Below the pieces are notes generated by a model. That model ran no database searches and was not told the DNA's origin. It worked only from the letters and a program-made list of their open reading frames with translations. From contig DASTRU010000010.1 of NCBI GenBank assembly GCA_035761045.1, forward strand, positions 1 to 23,869: a stretch of 23,869 nt of DNA, given 5' to 3'. The number at the start of each line of letters is the position of its first letter. Positions within the stretch are counted from its first letter, which is position 1. Positions 8,965-17,141 of the stretch are shown piece by piece. The stretch is from DASTRU01 sp035761045 (GTDB taxonomy: Bacteria; Pseudomonadota; Gammaproteobacteria; Burkholderiales; Burkholderiaceae_E). Made by a program: the position numbers and the translations under genes.

Positions 8965-9197
8965 CGGTCTTCTCCGGCGAAGGGGCGGCGAGTCTAGCAC
9001 CGCGGTTTTCAGGCTTAAGGATGCCGCAAGCGCTCGTCCAGCGCGTCCACCCGCATGTGTGGATTCGCGCCTTGAGTTGGTGCGCGAGCGGTCTTCTTTG
9101 AAGCATTCGCGCTCGTCGATGAGGCGCGCACGCGGCAAAACGCACAAAACCTAAGTGTTTACGCATGCCCATCAAGTTCAAAACACTCTGTTGCCGA

Positions 9198-9213
9198 TGG
9201 CATATGTTTTGCG
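9198..9213 (+). promoter_or_regulatory. sigma-54 (-24/-12) promoter candidate for porin-glnK-amtB
   Basis: TGGCATATGTTTTGCG matches the RpoN consensus TGGCAC-N5-TTGCA, with GG and GC exactly at the -24/-12 spacing. The only departures are T for the C at position 6 and G for the final A/T. It points toward the porin start 55 bases downstream, which leaves room for a 5' leader. It lies in the 303-base spacer between divergent ubiK and the porin gene. From general knowledge, glnK-amtB operons in proteobacteria are commonly RpoN/NtrC-dependent. I see no convincing NtrC palindrome upstream. The rest of this spacer shows no gene. Confidence 0.7.
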
Positions 9214-9267
9214 AATTCCCGTCCCGCGGTCGTTGTTCTCTCATCCACTCTTAGGAAACTCCTTACG

Positions 9268-10050
9268 ATGAAAAAGCTCGCACTCGCGGCAGCCTTAAGC
9301 GCGGTTTTCAGCGCTGCTCCGACCCTCGTTCTCGCGCAAGCCGCAGCCCCTAAGTCTGATTGGACGATCGCGGGCAATGCCGGTTTGTTCTCCGACTATC
9401 GCTTCCGTGGTTACAGCCAAACCGGGTATCGGCCCGCGTTTCAAGGCGGCATCGATATCGGCCATTCAAGCGGCTTGTACGTGGGGAACTGGAACTCCAA
9501 CGTTGAGCAAGAGCTTTATAACGGCGCAAGCTTGGAGATGGATTTTTACGGCGGCTATAAAGGCACGCTCGGCCCGGCCGGTTACGACATCGGCTACATC
9601 TATTACTACTACCCGAACTCGGGTTCGTTAAACAGAACGAAGATCAAGAACGGCGAGGTGTACTTAGGCGGATCGCTCGGCCCCGTATCGGCGAAGTGGT
9701 ACTACTCGACGACTAAGTTTTTCTCGATCGGCGATCCGCCCACGTACGCGGATGTCGACACTAAAGGCTCGTGGTATCTCGACCTCACCGGCACCTTCGA
9801 TCTTGGCAATAACTTAGGTTTAGTCGCGCATTACGGTTATCAAAAAATCCGTAATGGCAAGGACGTGGGATTGCTTGAGGATAAGGTCAGCGATTGGAAG
9901 GTCGGCCTAACGTACGACCTATCGGGCTGGTTATTTGGCGCGAGCGTGGTGGGCACCAGCGAAGAAAACCAATTCACCACCGCGCGCTCGGGCTTTACCG
10001 AAGGCGCGGGCAAGACGCGCGTGGTCGCCAGTGTGTCGAAGACGTTCTAA
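9268..10050 (+). CDS. TorF family putative outer-membrane porin
   Basis: The protein has 260 residues. A clear signal peptide (MKKLALAAALSAVFSAAPTL onward) is predicted to be cut after AQA near residue 25. The mature part is a run of short aromatic-rich beta strands: GNAGLFSDYRFRGYSQT is the family's opening strand, followed by GGYKGTLGPAGYDIGYIYYYYP. The C-terminal Phe is typical of outer-membrane beta barrels, which also fits TIGR02001-type TorF proteins. AGGA lies 11 bases before the ATG. As I recall, a protein of this kind (NlmA) precedes glnK-amtB in Herbaspirillum seropedicae. A role in nitrogen-source uptake is therefore plausible but inferred only from context. Confidence 0.85.
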   Translation: MKKLALAAALSAVFSAAPTLVLAQAAAPKSDWTIAGNAGLFSDYRFRGYSQTGYRPAFQGGIDIGHSSGLYVGNWNSNVEQELYNGASLEMDFYGGYKGTLGPAGYDIGYIYYYYPNSGSLNRTKIKNGEVYLGGSLGPVSAKWYYSTTKFFSIGDPPTYADVDTKGSWYLDLTGTFDLGNNLGLVAHYGYQKIRNGKDVGLLEDKVSDWKVGLTYDLSGWLFGASVVGTSEENQFTTARSGFTEGAGKTRVVASVSKTF

Positions 10051-10077
10051 AACCAAAGTCGCTTAAGAAGCGAGACA

Positions 10078-10104
10078 CCGCGCCGACGCACATCGTTGGC
10101 GCGG
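10078..10104 (+). other. hairpin between porin gene and glnK
   Basis: CCGCGCCGACG at 10078-10088 can pair with CGTTGGCGCGG at 10094-10104, an 11-bp stem with one G-U pair and a 5-base loop. No T-run follows, so it is not an ordinary intrinsic terminator. It could lower read-through or set mRNA stability and processing between the porin and glnK-amtB cistrons. Confidence 0.6.
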
Positions 10105-10109
10105 CATGA

Positions 10110-10463
<354 letters not shown>

Positions 10464-10492
10464 CCCGCTCGCGCCATCCCTCGGAGATCACG

Positions 10493-12019
10493 ATGAGAAA
10501 GTTGTTCGTCACGCTGTTATCGGCCGCCGTCTTCGGACTGGGCGGCTTAAGCGGCGCGGTGCTCGCGCAAGACAAGGCCGAGCCCGCGAAGGTCGAAGCG
10601 ACCAAGCCGGCCGACGTCGCGCCCGCTGCCGCGCCTTCCACCGCCGCGCCTTCCACCGCCGCGCCTAGCGCAACGCCCGCGGCACCCGCCGCCACGCCCA
10701 CACCCAATAAAGGCGACACGACGTGGATGCTCGTGTCCACCGCGCTCGTGCTATTCATGATCGTGCCCGGTCTCGCTTTGTTTTACGGCGGCTTGGTGCG
10801 TTCTAAAAACATGCTGTCCGTGCTCATGCAAGTGTTGGTGGGCGCCTCGCTCATCATGGTGCTGTGGGTGGCGTACGGCTATTCGGTCGCCTTCACCGCG
10901 GGCAATCCATTCTTCGGCTCGTTCGACAAACTGCTGCTCAAAGGCATCACGCCCGATTCGGTCGCGGCTACCTTTAGCAAGGGCGTGGTCATTCCCGAGC
11001 TGATCTTCGTCGCCTTCCAAGCCACCTTCGCGGCGATCACGTGCGCACTCATCGTCGGCGCCTTCGCCGAGCGCGCGAAGTTCGCGGCCGTGCTGTTGTT
11101 CGTCGCGATTTGGTTCACTTTTAGTTATCTGCCCGTCGCGCACATGGTGTGGTACTGGGACGGCCCGGACGCGATCACCGACGCCAAGACGCTTGAAACC
11201 GTGACCGCCAACGCCGGTTGGTTGTGGGCCAAGGGCGCGCTCGATTTCGCGGGCGGCACGGTCGTTCACATCAACGCGGGGATCGCGGGCTTGGTCTGCG
11301 CCTTCATGTTTGGCAAGCGCATTGGGTACGGGCGCGAATCGATGGCGCCGCACTCGCTCACGCTCACCATGGTCGGCGCATCGATGCTGTGGTTCGGCTG
11401 GTTTGGCTTTAACGCGGGTTCGAACCTCGAAGCCACCGGCACCGCCGCGCTCGCGTTTTGCAACACCTTGTTCGCCACCGCCTCGGCGGTTCTCGCGTGG
11501 ACGATCGGTGAATGGTTGTTCAAGGGCAAGCCGTCGATGTTGGGCGGCGCGTCGGGTGCGGTGGCGGGTTTGGTCGCGATCACGCCGGCGGCCGGATTCG
11601 TCGGTGTGTTGGGCGCGCTCGTGATTGGCTTTGCCGCCGGCTTCGTGGGGTTGTGGGGCGTGAATGGCCTCAAGCGCATGTTGGGCGCCGACGATTCACT
11701 CGATGTATTCGGCGTGCATGGCGTGTGCGGCATTCTTGGCGCGCTGCTCACCGGCGTGTTCGCTTCGCCAAGCCTCGGTGGCACGGGCATTTGCAATTAC
11801 GTGACCAACAAATGCGGCGACCTGGCCGACTTCCCCGGCATAGGTGCCCAAGTGTGGATTCAAGCGCAGGGCGTGATCACCACCGTGATCGTCTCAGCCG
11901 TGGTGTCGGTGATCGCGTTGTTGATCGTCAAGGCGATTGTCGGCCTGCGTGTTCCCGAGGACGAAGAGCGCGAAGGCTTGGATATCACCTCGCACGGCGA
12001 GACCGCCTACCACTCGTGA
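10493..12019 (+). CDS. amtB: ammonium transporter AmtB
   Basis: The protein has 508 residues. A cleavable signal peptide (cut near AVLA, about residue 25) is followed by about 50 residues of Ala/Pro/Lys/Ser/Thr-rich periplasmic linker. The 11-helix Amt domain then starts near residue 78 with TWMLVSTALVLFMIVPGLALFYGG. The pore histidines are seen in GGTVVHINAG and DVFGVHGVCG. Other family blocks are GNPFFGS, WFGWFGFNAGS and AFAERAKF. The C-terminal cytoplasmic tail GLRVPEDEEREGLDITSHGE is the GlnK-binding region. The linker contains a perfect 15-bp direct repeat. A strong intrinsic terminator begins 53 bases after the stop, so the nitrogen unit ends here. Confidence 0.97.
   Translation: MRKLFVTLLSAAVFGLGGLSGAVLAQDKAEPAKVEATKPADVAPAAAPSTAAPSTAAPSATPAAPAATPTPNKGDTTWMLVSTALVLFMIVPGLALFYGGLVRSKNMLSVLMQVLVGASLIMVLWVAYGYSVAFTAGNPFFGSFDKLLLKGITPDSVAATFSKGVVIPELIFVAFQATFAAITCALIVGAFAERAKFAAVLLFVAIWFTFSYLPVAHMVWYWDGPDAITDAKTLETVTANAGWLWAKGALDFAGGTVVHINAGIAGLVCAFMFGKRIGYGRESMAPHSLTLTMVGASMLWFGWFGFNAGSNLEATGTAALAFCNTLFATASAVLAWTIGEWLFKGKPSMLGGASGAVAGLVAITPAAGFVGVLGALVIGFAAGFVGLWGVNGLKRMLGADDSLDVFGVHGVCGILGALLTGVFASPSLGGTGICNYVTNKCGDLADFPGIGAQVWIQAQGVITTVIVSAVVSVIALLIVKAIVGLRVPEDEEREGLDITSHGETAYHS
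10631..10666 (+). repeat. 15-bp tandem repeat in amtB linker
   Basis: GCGCCTTCCACCGCC occurs twice in direct succession (10631-10645 and 10646-10660), followed by a 6-base partial copy. It encodes A-P-S-T-A twice within the periplasmic linker. Copy-number changes would be in frame and should only alter linker length. Confidence 0.9.
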
Positions 12020-12072
12020 TCGGCGATTGATATTTGCAGTGTTTTTCCAGTGAGAAGCGAGAGTAGTGTTTA

Positions 12073-12099
12073 GGGCGCGAGACCATCGCGCCCTTTTTT
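12073..12099 (+). terminator. intrinsic terminator after amtB
   Basis: GGGCGCGA (12073-12080) pairs perfectly with TCGCGCCC (12086-12093) around a 5-base loop, and six T residues follow directly. It lies 53 bases after the amtB stop and about 70 bases before gshA. It separates the nitrogen operon from the glutathione/PTS operon, so gshA needs its own promoter. I see no convincing -35/-10 pair in the remaining gap (GATACAC near 12128 is a weak -10-like element). Confidence 0.92.
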
Positions 12100-12167
12100 A
12101 TTTCCGCTAAACCGCGCGTTGCGCTGCGATACACTCCTTGGCTCGTTCCACGCCACAGGCACCGTCC

Positions 12168-13517
12168 ATGGTTCCGCACCTCGTTACGGCCAACCCGGGC
12201 CCGATTTTGGAACTCGAGCGCCGCATCCTCGACGCGACCGCGGACATCGAGCGCTGGTTCCGCTTGCAATGGCAGGACCACACGCCGCCGTTTTATGCCT
12301 CGACGGATTTGCGTAACGCGGGCTTCAAGCTCGCGCCGGTCGATCTCAATCTCTTCCCGGGCGGCTTCAACAACTTAAGCGAGACGATGTTGCCGCTCGC
12401 GGTGCAAGCCGCGCAGATCGCGGTCGAACGCTTTTGTTGCGAGGCGCACAACCTGTTGTTGATTCCCGAACGCCACACGCGCAACACCTTCTATCTGCAA
12501 AACGTCGCGCGGCTCGTCACCATCTTGCGGCAGACCGGGCTTAACGTTCGCCTCGGCTCGTTGTCGGAAACCATCACTGAGCCCACGCGAGTGGAGTTAC
12601 CCGATGGATCGCATCTAGTGCTCGAACCGCTCGTGCGGCATGGTCGCCGCTTAGGGCTTGCGGATTTCGATCCGTGCTCGATCGTGCTCAACAACGACTT
12701 ATCGGCCGGCACGCCCGAGATTCTTAAAAACCTGCACGAACAGCATTTGCTGCCGCCCTTGCACGCGGGCTGGACGGTGCGCCGCAAGAGCTTGCATGCG
12801 CGGGCGTACGACCGGGTCGCCAATGATTTCGCGCGACTGTTAGGCGTGGACCCGTGGCTGCTCAACCCCTTGCACACGCGCTGCGGCTCAATCGATTTTC
12901 ACGAACGCACGGGCGAGGAAGCCTTGGCCGAAAGCGTTGACAGTGTGCTCGCCAAGGTTCGCGCGAAATACGCCGAGCATGGCATTGCCGAAGAGCCCTT
13001 CGTCATCGTCAAAGCCGACGCCGGCACTTACGGCATGGGCGTGATGAGCGTGAAAAGTCCCGACGACGTGCGCGCGCTCAATCGCAAAACGCGCAACAAG
13101 ATGTCGGTGGTCAAGGAAGGCTTGCAAGTCAATGAAGTGATCGTGCAAGAAGGCGTGCGCACGATCGAGCGCGTACCCGTCGCGGGCAATGCCGACGCGG
13201 TGGCCGAGCCCGTGGTCTACATGATCGACCGCCATGTGGTGGGCGGGTTTTATCGCGTGCATGGCGAGCGCGGCGTCGAAGAAAATTTAAACGCGCCTGG
13301 CATGCAATTCGTGCCCTTGCCCGAAGTGACCGAGCCGATGAGCGGCGGCTGCAATTTGCCCGACTGCTCGAAGGCGCCAGGCATCGCACCCGAAAACCGC
13401 TTCTACATGTATGGCGTGGTCGCGCGCTTGGCCTTGCTTGGCGCGTCGCTTGAACTTGAGATGACCGATCCCGAACGCGCGGGTACCGAGCGTGCGGCGA
13501 TGTCGGTCTCGGCCTAA
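12168..13517 (+). CDS. gshA: glutamate-cysteine ligase (betaproteobacterial GshA type)
   Basis: The protein has 449 residues from the ATG at 12168. It joins L-glutamate and L-cysteine with ATP, the committed step of glutathione synthesis. The sequence matches the proteobacterial GshA family (TIGR02049-like), which differs from the E. coli type. Features include FPGGFNNLSE near the N-terminus, PFVIVKADAGTYGMGVMSV (an ATP-grasp-like glycine region), VVYMIDRHVVGGFYRVH, and a C-terminal stretch with SGGCNLPDCSKAPG. A TTG at 12138 would add 10 residues; the ATG is preferred because the extension is not needed for the family start. The next gene, gshB, completes the pathway 12 bases downstream. Confidence 0.9.
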   Translation: MVPHLVTANPGPILELERRILDATADIERWFRLQWQDHTPPFYASTDLRNAGFKLAPVDLNLFPGGFNNLSETMLPLAVQAAQIAVERFCCEAHNLLLIPERHTRNTFYLQNVARLVTILRQTGLNVRLGSLSETITEPTRVELPDGSHLVLEPLVRHGRRLGLADFDPCSIVLNNDLSAGTPEILKNLHEQHLLPPLHAGWTVRRKSLHARAYDRVANDFARLLGVDPWLLNPLHTRCGSIDFHERTGEEALAESVDSVLAKVRAKYAEHGIAEEPFVIVKADAGTYGMGVMSVKSPDDVRALNRKTRNKMSVVKEGLQVNEVIVQEGVRTIERVPVAGNADAVAEPVVYMIDRHVVGGFYRVHGERGVEENLNAPGMQFVPLPEVTEPMSGGCNLPDCSKAPGIAPENRFYMYGVVARLALLGASLELEMTDPERAGTERAAMSVSA

Positions 13518-13529
13518 GGACACGCACGC

Positions 13530-14528
13530 ATGGTGATGCGCATTGCTTTCGTCGCCGACCCGCTTGATCGGTTCGTGATTTACAAGGACTCCACCTTCGC
13601 GATGATGGAGGCGGCGGCCGCGCGCGGGCATCAATTGTTCGCGCTCACGCCGTCGGATCTCGCGTTCGTTGACGGCCGCATGCAAGCGCGCGCACGGCGG
13701 ATCGAACTCACGGGCGTCGATCATCAAGGCGACCCGCATGGACCGCGCGATGATTGGTATCGCGTGGTCGACACCGTTGAATGCGAACCGCGCGCCTTCG
13801 ATGCGATCGTGCTGCGCAAGGATCCGCCGTTCGACATGGAATACGTAACGACGACGTGGATGCTCGAACGCGCGCAAGCCGAAGGCGCGTGCGTGATCAA
13901 CGATCCGCGCGCGGTGCGCGATCACAACGAAAAATTCGCGATCGCGAGCTTTAGTCAATTCACCGCGCCCACGCTCGTCACGCGCGACCTTGCGCGCATT
14001 CGCGCGTTTCATGCCGAGCATCGCGACGTGATCATCAAACCGCTCGACGGCATGGGTGGCATGGGCGTGTTTCATGTGCGCGACGATGGACTCAATCTGG
14101 CGAGCATCGTCGAAACCTTGGGGCTTAACGGCGCGCGAACCTTGATGGCGCAGCGTTACATCCCCGAAATCGCGCAAGGCGATAAGCGCGTGTTGTTGAT
14201 TGGCGGCAAGCCGGTGCCGTACTGCCTCGCGCGCATTCCAATGGCGGGCGAAACGCGGGGCAATCTCGCCGCTGGTGGCAGCGGTGTCGCGCGTGAACTG
14301 TCGGCGCGCGACCGCGAGATCGCCGAAACCTTAGGGCCGCAATTACATGCGCGCGGACTGGTGCTCGTGGGGCTCGACATCATCGGCGATCACCTGACCG
14401 AGGTGAATGTCACATCGCCCACCTGCTTTCGCGAAATCATGGTGCAAACCGGCTTTAATGTGGCCGACATGATGATCGACGCGGTGGAGCAATCGCGCGG
14501 CAAGGCAGCGTTGGGTAGGGCGGCGTGA
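13530..14528 (+). CDS. gshB: glutathione synthetase
   Basis: GshB adds glycine to gamma-glutamylcysteine using ATP. The protein has 332 residues. The N-terminal domain begins MRIAFVADPLDRFVIYKDST. LRKDPPFDMEYVTTTWMLE and INDPRAVRDHNEKF are family blocks. The ATP-grasp domain carries IIKPLDGMGGMGVF and the C-terminal metal/ATP region VNVTSPTCFREI. Two starts are possible, ATG at 13530 or 13536. AAGGA, overlapping the gshA stop, lies 9 bases before 13530, so that start is given, although the shorter form matches the usual first residue better. The TGA overlaps the GTG start of the next gene by 4 bases. Confidence 0.95.
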   Translation: MVMRIAFVADPLDRFVIYKDSTFAMMEAAAARGHQLFALTPSDLAFVDGRMQARARRIELTGVDHQGDPHGPRDDWYRVVDTVECEPRAFDAIVLRKDPPFDMEYVTTTWMLERAQAEGACVINDPRAVRDHNEKFAIASFSQFTAPTLVTRDLARIRAFHAEHRDVIIKPLDGMGGMGVFHVRDDGLNLASIVETLGLNGARTLMAQRYIPEIAQGDKRVLLIGGKPVPYCLARIPMAGETRGNLAAGGSGVARELSARDREIAETLGPQLHARGLVLVGLDIIGDHLTEVNVTSPTCFREIMVQTGFNVADMMIDAVEQSRGKAALGRAA

Positions 14529-14989
14529 TCGGGATTGTTCTGATCGCGCATCAGCCGCTCGGTAAGGCGTTCGCCGAGGCCGCGTCGCATGTGTTTGGCG
14601 ACATCCCATGTCTTGCGGTGCTTGACGTGTTGCCCGAGGCCACGCTGCAACTCGTCGTGGCCCGCGCCGAACAATTAGTGGAAGACGTGGACCAAGGCTA
14701 CGGCGTGTTGGTGCTGACCGATTTATTCGGTGCCACGCCCGCCAACATCGCCGCCGCGTTGGCCGAGCCGCGCGTCAAGGTGCTCGCGGGCTTGAACCTG
14801 CCGATGCTGTTGCGCGCGATCGGTTACCGACAAGAGGCGCTGGCCGTCGTCGCCGAGAAGGCCGCGGCGGGCGGCACCTTGGGCATCGTCAACATCGGTT
14901 TCAAGGCGCCGCAACGCCAAACCGTGGTGCCCGATTCAAGCAACCGCGAAGCGCAGCGCGCATTCCAACAACAACAGCAGCAGCAATAA
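14525..14989 (+). CDS. PTS EIIA component, mannose family, soluble
   Basis: The protein has 154 residues and is a stand-alone EIIA(Man) domain (PTS EIIA type 4). It starts at GTG, overlapping the gshB stop (GTGA). His9, in IVLIAHQPLGKAF, is the expected phosphorylation site. VLTDLFGATPANIA and LAGLNLPMLLRAI are the next family blocks. With HPr and enzyme I adjacent and no EIIB, EIIC or EIID here, it probably works in a regulatory rather than sugar-transporting PTS. This is an inference, and no target is visible. The C-terminus ends in a tail of seven Gln encoded by CAA/CAG repeats, which is unlikely to be part of the domain. Confidence 0.9.
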   Translation: MIGIVLIAHQPLGKAFAEAASHVFGDIPCLAVLDVLPEATLQLVVARAEQLVEDVDQGYGVLVLTDLFGATPANIAAALAEPRVKVLAGLNLPMLLRAIGYRQEALAVVAEKAAAGGTLGIVNIGFKAPQRQTVVPDSSNREAQRAFQQQQQQQ

Positions 14990-15004
14990 CAACAACGACG
15001 ACGA
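14966..15004 (+). repeat. trinucleotide repeat tract CAA/CAG/CGA spanning EIIA stop
   Basis: Three CAA, three CAG and one CAA codon, then the TAA stop, then two CAA and three CGA units form a nearly continuous trinucleotide run. It encodes the polyglutamine tail of EIIA and fills part of the gap before HPr. It is consistent with slipped-strand expansion; length changes would stay in frame. Confidence 0.85.
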
Positions 15005-15017
15005 TCACGTTCGCCCT

Positions 15018-15287
15018 ATGTTGACCGCCACCATTACCGTCACCAACAAACTCGGTTTGCATGCGCGCGCATCGGCCAAACTCACGCAACTCGCCGCGAA
15101 GTTTCCCTGCGAAATCACGCTCGCGCGCGGCAGCCGCGGCGTGAACGCCAAAAGCATCATGGGCGTGATGATGTTAGCCGCGGGTTTAGGCAGCGAAGTC
15201 ACCCTCACCACCGATGGCGACCGCGAGGGCGAGGCGATGGAAGCCATTCGCGCGCTGTTCGCCGATAAGTTTGGCGAAGGAGAATGA
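15018..15287 (+). CDS. ptsH: phosphocarrier protein HPr
   Basis: The protein has 89 residues. It receives phosphate from enzyme I on His15 (NKLGLHARAS) and passes it to EIIA. Ser46 lies in NAKSIMGVMML, the site that HPr kinase/phosphorylase modifies in organisms that have it. That kinase gene is not in this window, so whether the serine is used here cannot be told. The length and motif spacing are normal. It lies 28 bases after EIIA and 34 bases before ptsI. AAGGAG near its own 3' end and GGAG at 15309-15312 supply the next start. The symbol could equally be ptsO/npr in a nitrogen-type PTS. Confidence 0.94.
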   Translation: MLTATITVTNKLGLHARASAKLTQLAAKFPCEITLARGSRGVNAKSIMGVMMLAAGLGSEVTLTTDGDREGEAMEAIRALFADKFGEGE

Positions 15288-15321
15288 CCATGCATGCGCC
15301 GCGTTCCAGGAGTGACCGGCC

Positions 15322-17118
15322 ATGACGCTTGCGCTGCACGGCACGGGGGTATCGCGCGGCGTGGCGATCGGACGGGCCTGGTGCATCGAGGCCGCGTTCG
15401 ATGACGTCGAACACCGCACCCTGGCCGAGGCCGAGCGCGACGACGAAATCCAACGCTACCAACGCGCGCTCGACGACGTGCGCGAGGAATTCGCCCAAGT
15501 GCGCCGTCATATTCCCGACGACGCGCCGCCCGAGCTGCCCGCGCTCTTGCAAGTGCACGAGATGATCCTCGCCGATCCGGCGCTCGTCGCGCAGCCGATG
15601 CAATTGGTGCGCACGCGCGGCATGAACGCGGAATGGGCCTTGGCGGAAACCGCCGGCATGCTCGTCGAGCAATTCGACGCGATGGACGATCCTTACCTGC
15701 GCGAACGCAAGCAAGACTTAATGCAAGTCGTCGCGCGCGTGCGCAAGGCGCTGGCGGGGCGCAGCGCGTTACGGCGCATCGTTCACGCCACGCCCGATGA
15801 AGCCCGCATTCTTGTCGCGCCCGATTTGGCGCCGGCCGACATGCTGCATTTTCGCCATGAAGGCGTGGACGCGCCGCATGCATTCCGTATCGCCGCGTTT
15901 TGCACCGAGTTTGGCGGCCGTACCTCGCATACCGCCATCCTCGCGCGCAGCATGAACGTGCCCGCCGTCGTGGGCACGCACGGCGCGATGCAGCGAATCG
16001 AGGATGACGACATCATCGTCATCGACGGCGACGCGGGCGTGGTGCTCGTCGACCCGGACGAGGCGACGCTTGCGTTTTACCGCGCCAAGCTTGACGCGCA
16101 AGCCACCGAGCGCAGCACGCTCAATGCATTGACGGTACGGCGCGCGGTCACGCTCGACGGCCGCGTGATCTCGCTCAACGCCAACATCGAGCTTCCCGAA
16201 GACGCCTACGCCGCCATGGACGCGAACGCCGACGGTATCGGCTTGTTCCGCTCCGAGTTCTTGTTCATGAACCGCAACGAACTGCCAAGCGAGGACGAAC
16301 AATTCGAGGCGTATCGCACCGCATTGGTCGCCATGGAAGGCCGGCCGGTCACGATCCGCACGCTTGATATCGGAGCGGATAAAACGCTGCAACACGACGA
16401 GGCCGCGCGCCCCGCGTCGGATAACCCCGCGCTTGGTCTGCGCGCGATTCGCTACAGCCTCGCCGAGCCCGCGATGTTTGGCGCGCAACTACGCGCGTTA
16501 TTGCGAGCGAGTGCGTATGGGCGATTGCGCATTCTCGTGCCGATGTTGTCGTGCGCGGCCGAGATCGACGCCGTGCTCGCGCATATCGCGCAAGCAAAGA
16601 ACGAACTGATCGATCGCCGCCAAGCGTTCGCGCCCAAGGTGCCGGTGGGGGGCATGGTGGAAGTGCCGGCCGCGGCGCTTGCGATACGCGCCTTCACCTC
16701 GCGGCTCGACTTCTTGTCGATCGGCACCAACGACTTAATTCAATACACCCTCGCAATCGATCGTGCCGATTCACGCGTGGCCGATTTATACGACCCGCTG
16801 CATCCAGCCGTACTGCAATTGATCTCGCAAACGATTCATAGCGGCGCAAGCGCGGGGCTTGATGTTGCGTTGTGCGGCGAGATGGCGGGTGACATCGAGC
16901 TTACTGATTTGCTGGTGGGCCTTGGGCTAACCCAATTCTCGATGCATCCCGCGCAATTACCCTACATCAAGCGCGCGGTGCTTGATGTGCATTACGGCCG
17001 CGCGAAGTTGTTGGCCGATCAGGCGCTTGCACAGGCTGACGCGCGTGATATTCGGCGGTTGCTCGCGTTGGTTAACGCGACCTTGAAGGATGATGAACGT
17101 CGCATCAACGAGGCTTGA
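15322..17118 (+). CDS. ptsI: PTS enzyme I, phosphoenolpyruvate-protein phosphotransferase
   Basis: The protein has 598 residues, slightly longer than the usual 570-580. Enzyme I takes phosphate from PEP onto His203, in the motif GGRTSHTAILAR, and passes it to HPr. The N-terminal HPr-binding domain begins LHGTGVSRGVAIGRA. The C-terminal PEP-binding TIM barrel carries GIGLFRSEFLFM, RTLDIGADKTL, FLSIGTNDLIQYTLAIDR and the active Cys518 in VALCGEMAGD. There is no GAF domain, so this is not the PtsP type of enzyme I. GGAG lies 9 bases before the ATG. It is the last gene of the gshA-gshB-EIIA-HPr-EI series; a low-G+C segment begins right after its stop. Confidence 0.96.
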   Translation: MTLALHGTGVSRGVAIGRAWCIEAAFDDVEHRTLAEAERDDEIQRYQRALDDVREEFAQVRRHIPDDAPPELPALLQVHEMILADPALVAQPMQLVRTRGMNAEWALAETAGMLVEQFDAMDDPYLRERKQDLMQVVARVRKALAGRSALRRIVHATPDEARILVAPDLAPADMLHFRHEGVDAPHAFRIAAFCTEFGGRTSHTAILARSMNVPAVVGTHGAMQRIEDDDIIVIDGDAGVVLVDPDEATLAFYRAKLDAQATERSTLNALTVRRAVTLDGRVISLNANIELPEDAYAAMDANADGIGLFRSEFLFMNRNELPSEDEQFEAYRTALVAMEGRPVTIRTLDIGADKTLQHDEAARPASDNPALGLRAIRYSLAEPAMFGAQLRALLRASAYGRLRILVPMLSCAAEIDAVLAHIAQAKNELIDRRQAFAPKVPVGGMVEVPAAALAIRAFTSRLDFLSIGTNDLIQYTLAIDRADSRVADLYDPLHPAVLQLISQTIHSGASAGLDVALCGEMAGDIELTDLLVGLGLTQFSMHPAQLPYIKRAVLDVHYGRAKLLADQALAQADARDIRRLLALVNATLKDDERRINEA

Positions 17119-17141
17119 ACACAGGTTGGGCCACGTTCGAA

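Noticed and set aside
9066..9085. Possible NtrC site (GCGCC ... GGTGCG) about 120 bases upstream of the sigma-54 promoter
   Set aside because: Only the right half resembles the GGTGCA half-site; the gap between CC and GG is 7 bases rather than 5 and the left half does not match, so it is not reported as a binding site.
13287..14177. 296-codon minus-strand frame opposite gshA/gshB
   Set aside because: His/Arg-rich antisense shadow; the plus-strand frames have clear family motifs and operon spacing.
15005..15883. 292-codon minus-strand frame opposite HPr and ptsI
   Set aside because: Arg/Ala/Pro-rich low-complexity translation, no ribosome site, and full overlap with two well-supported genes.
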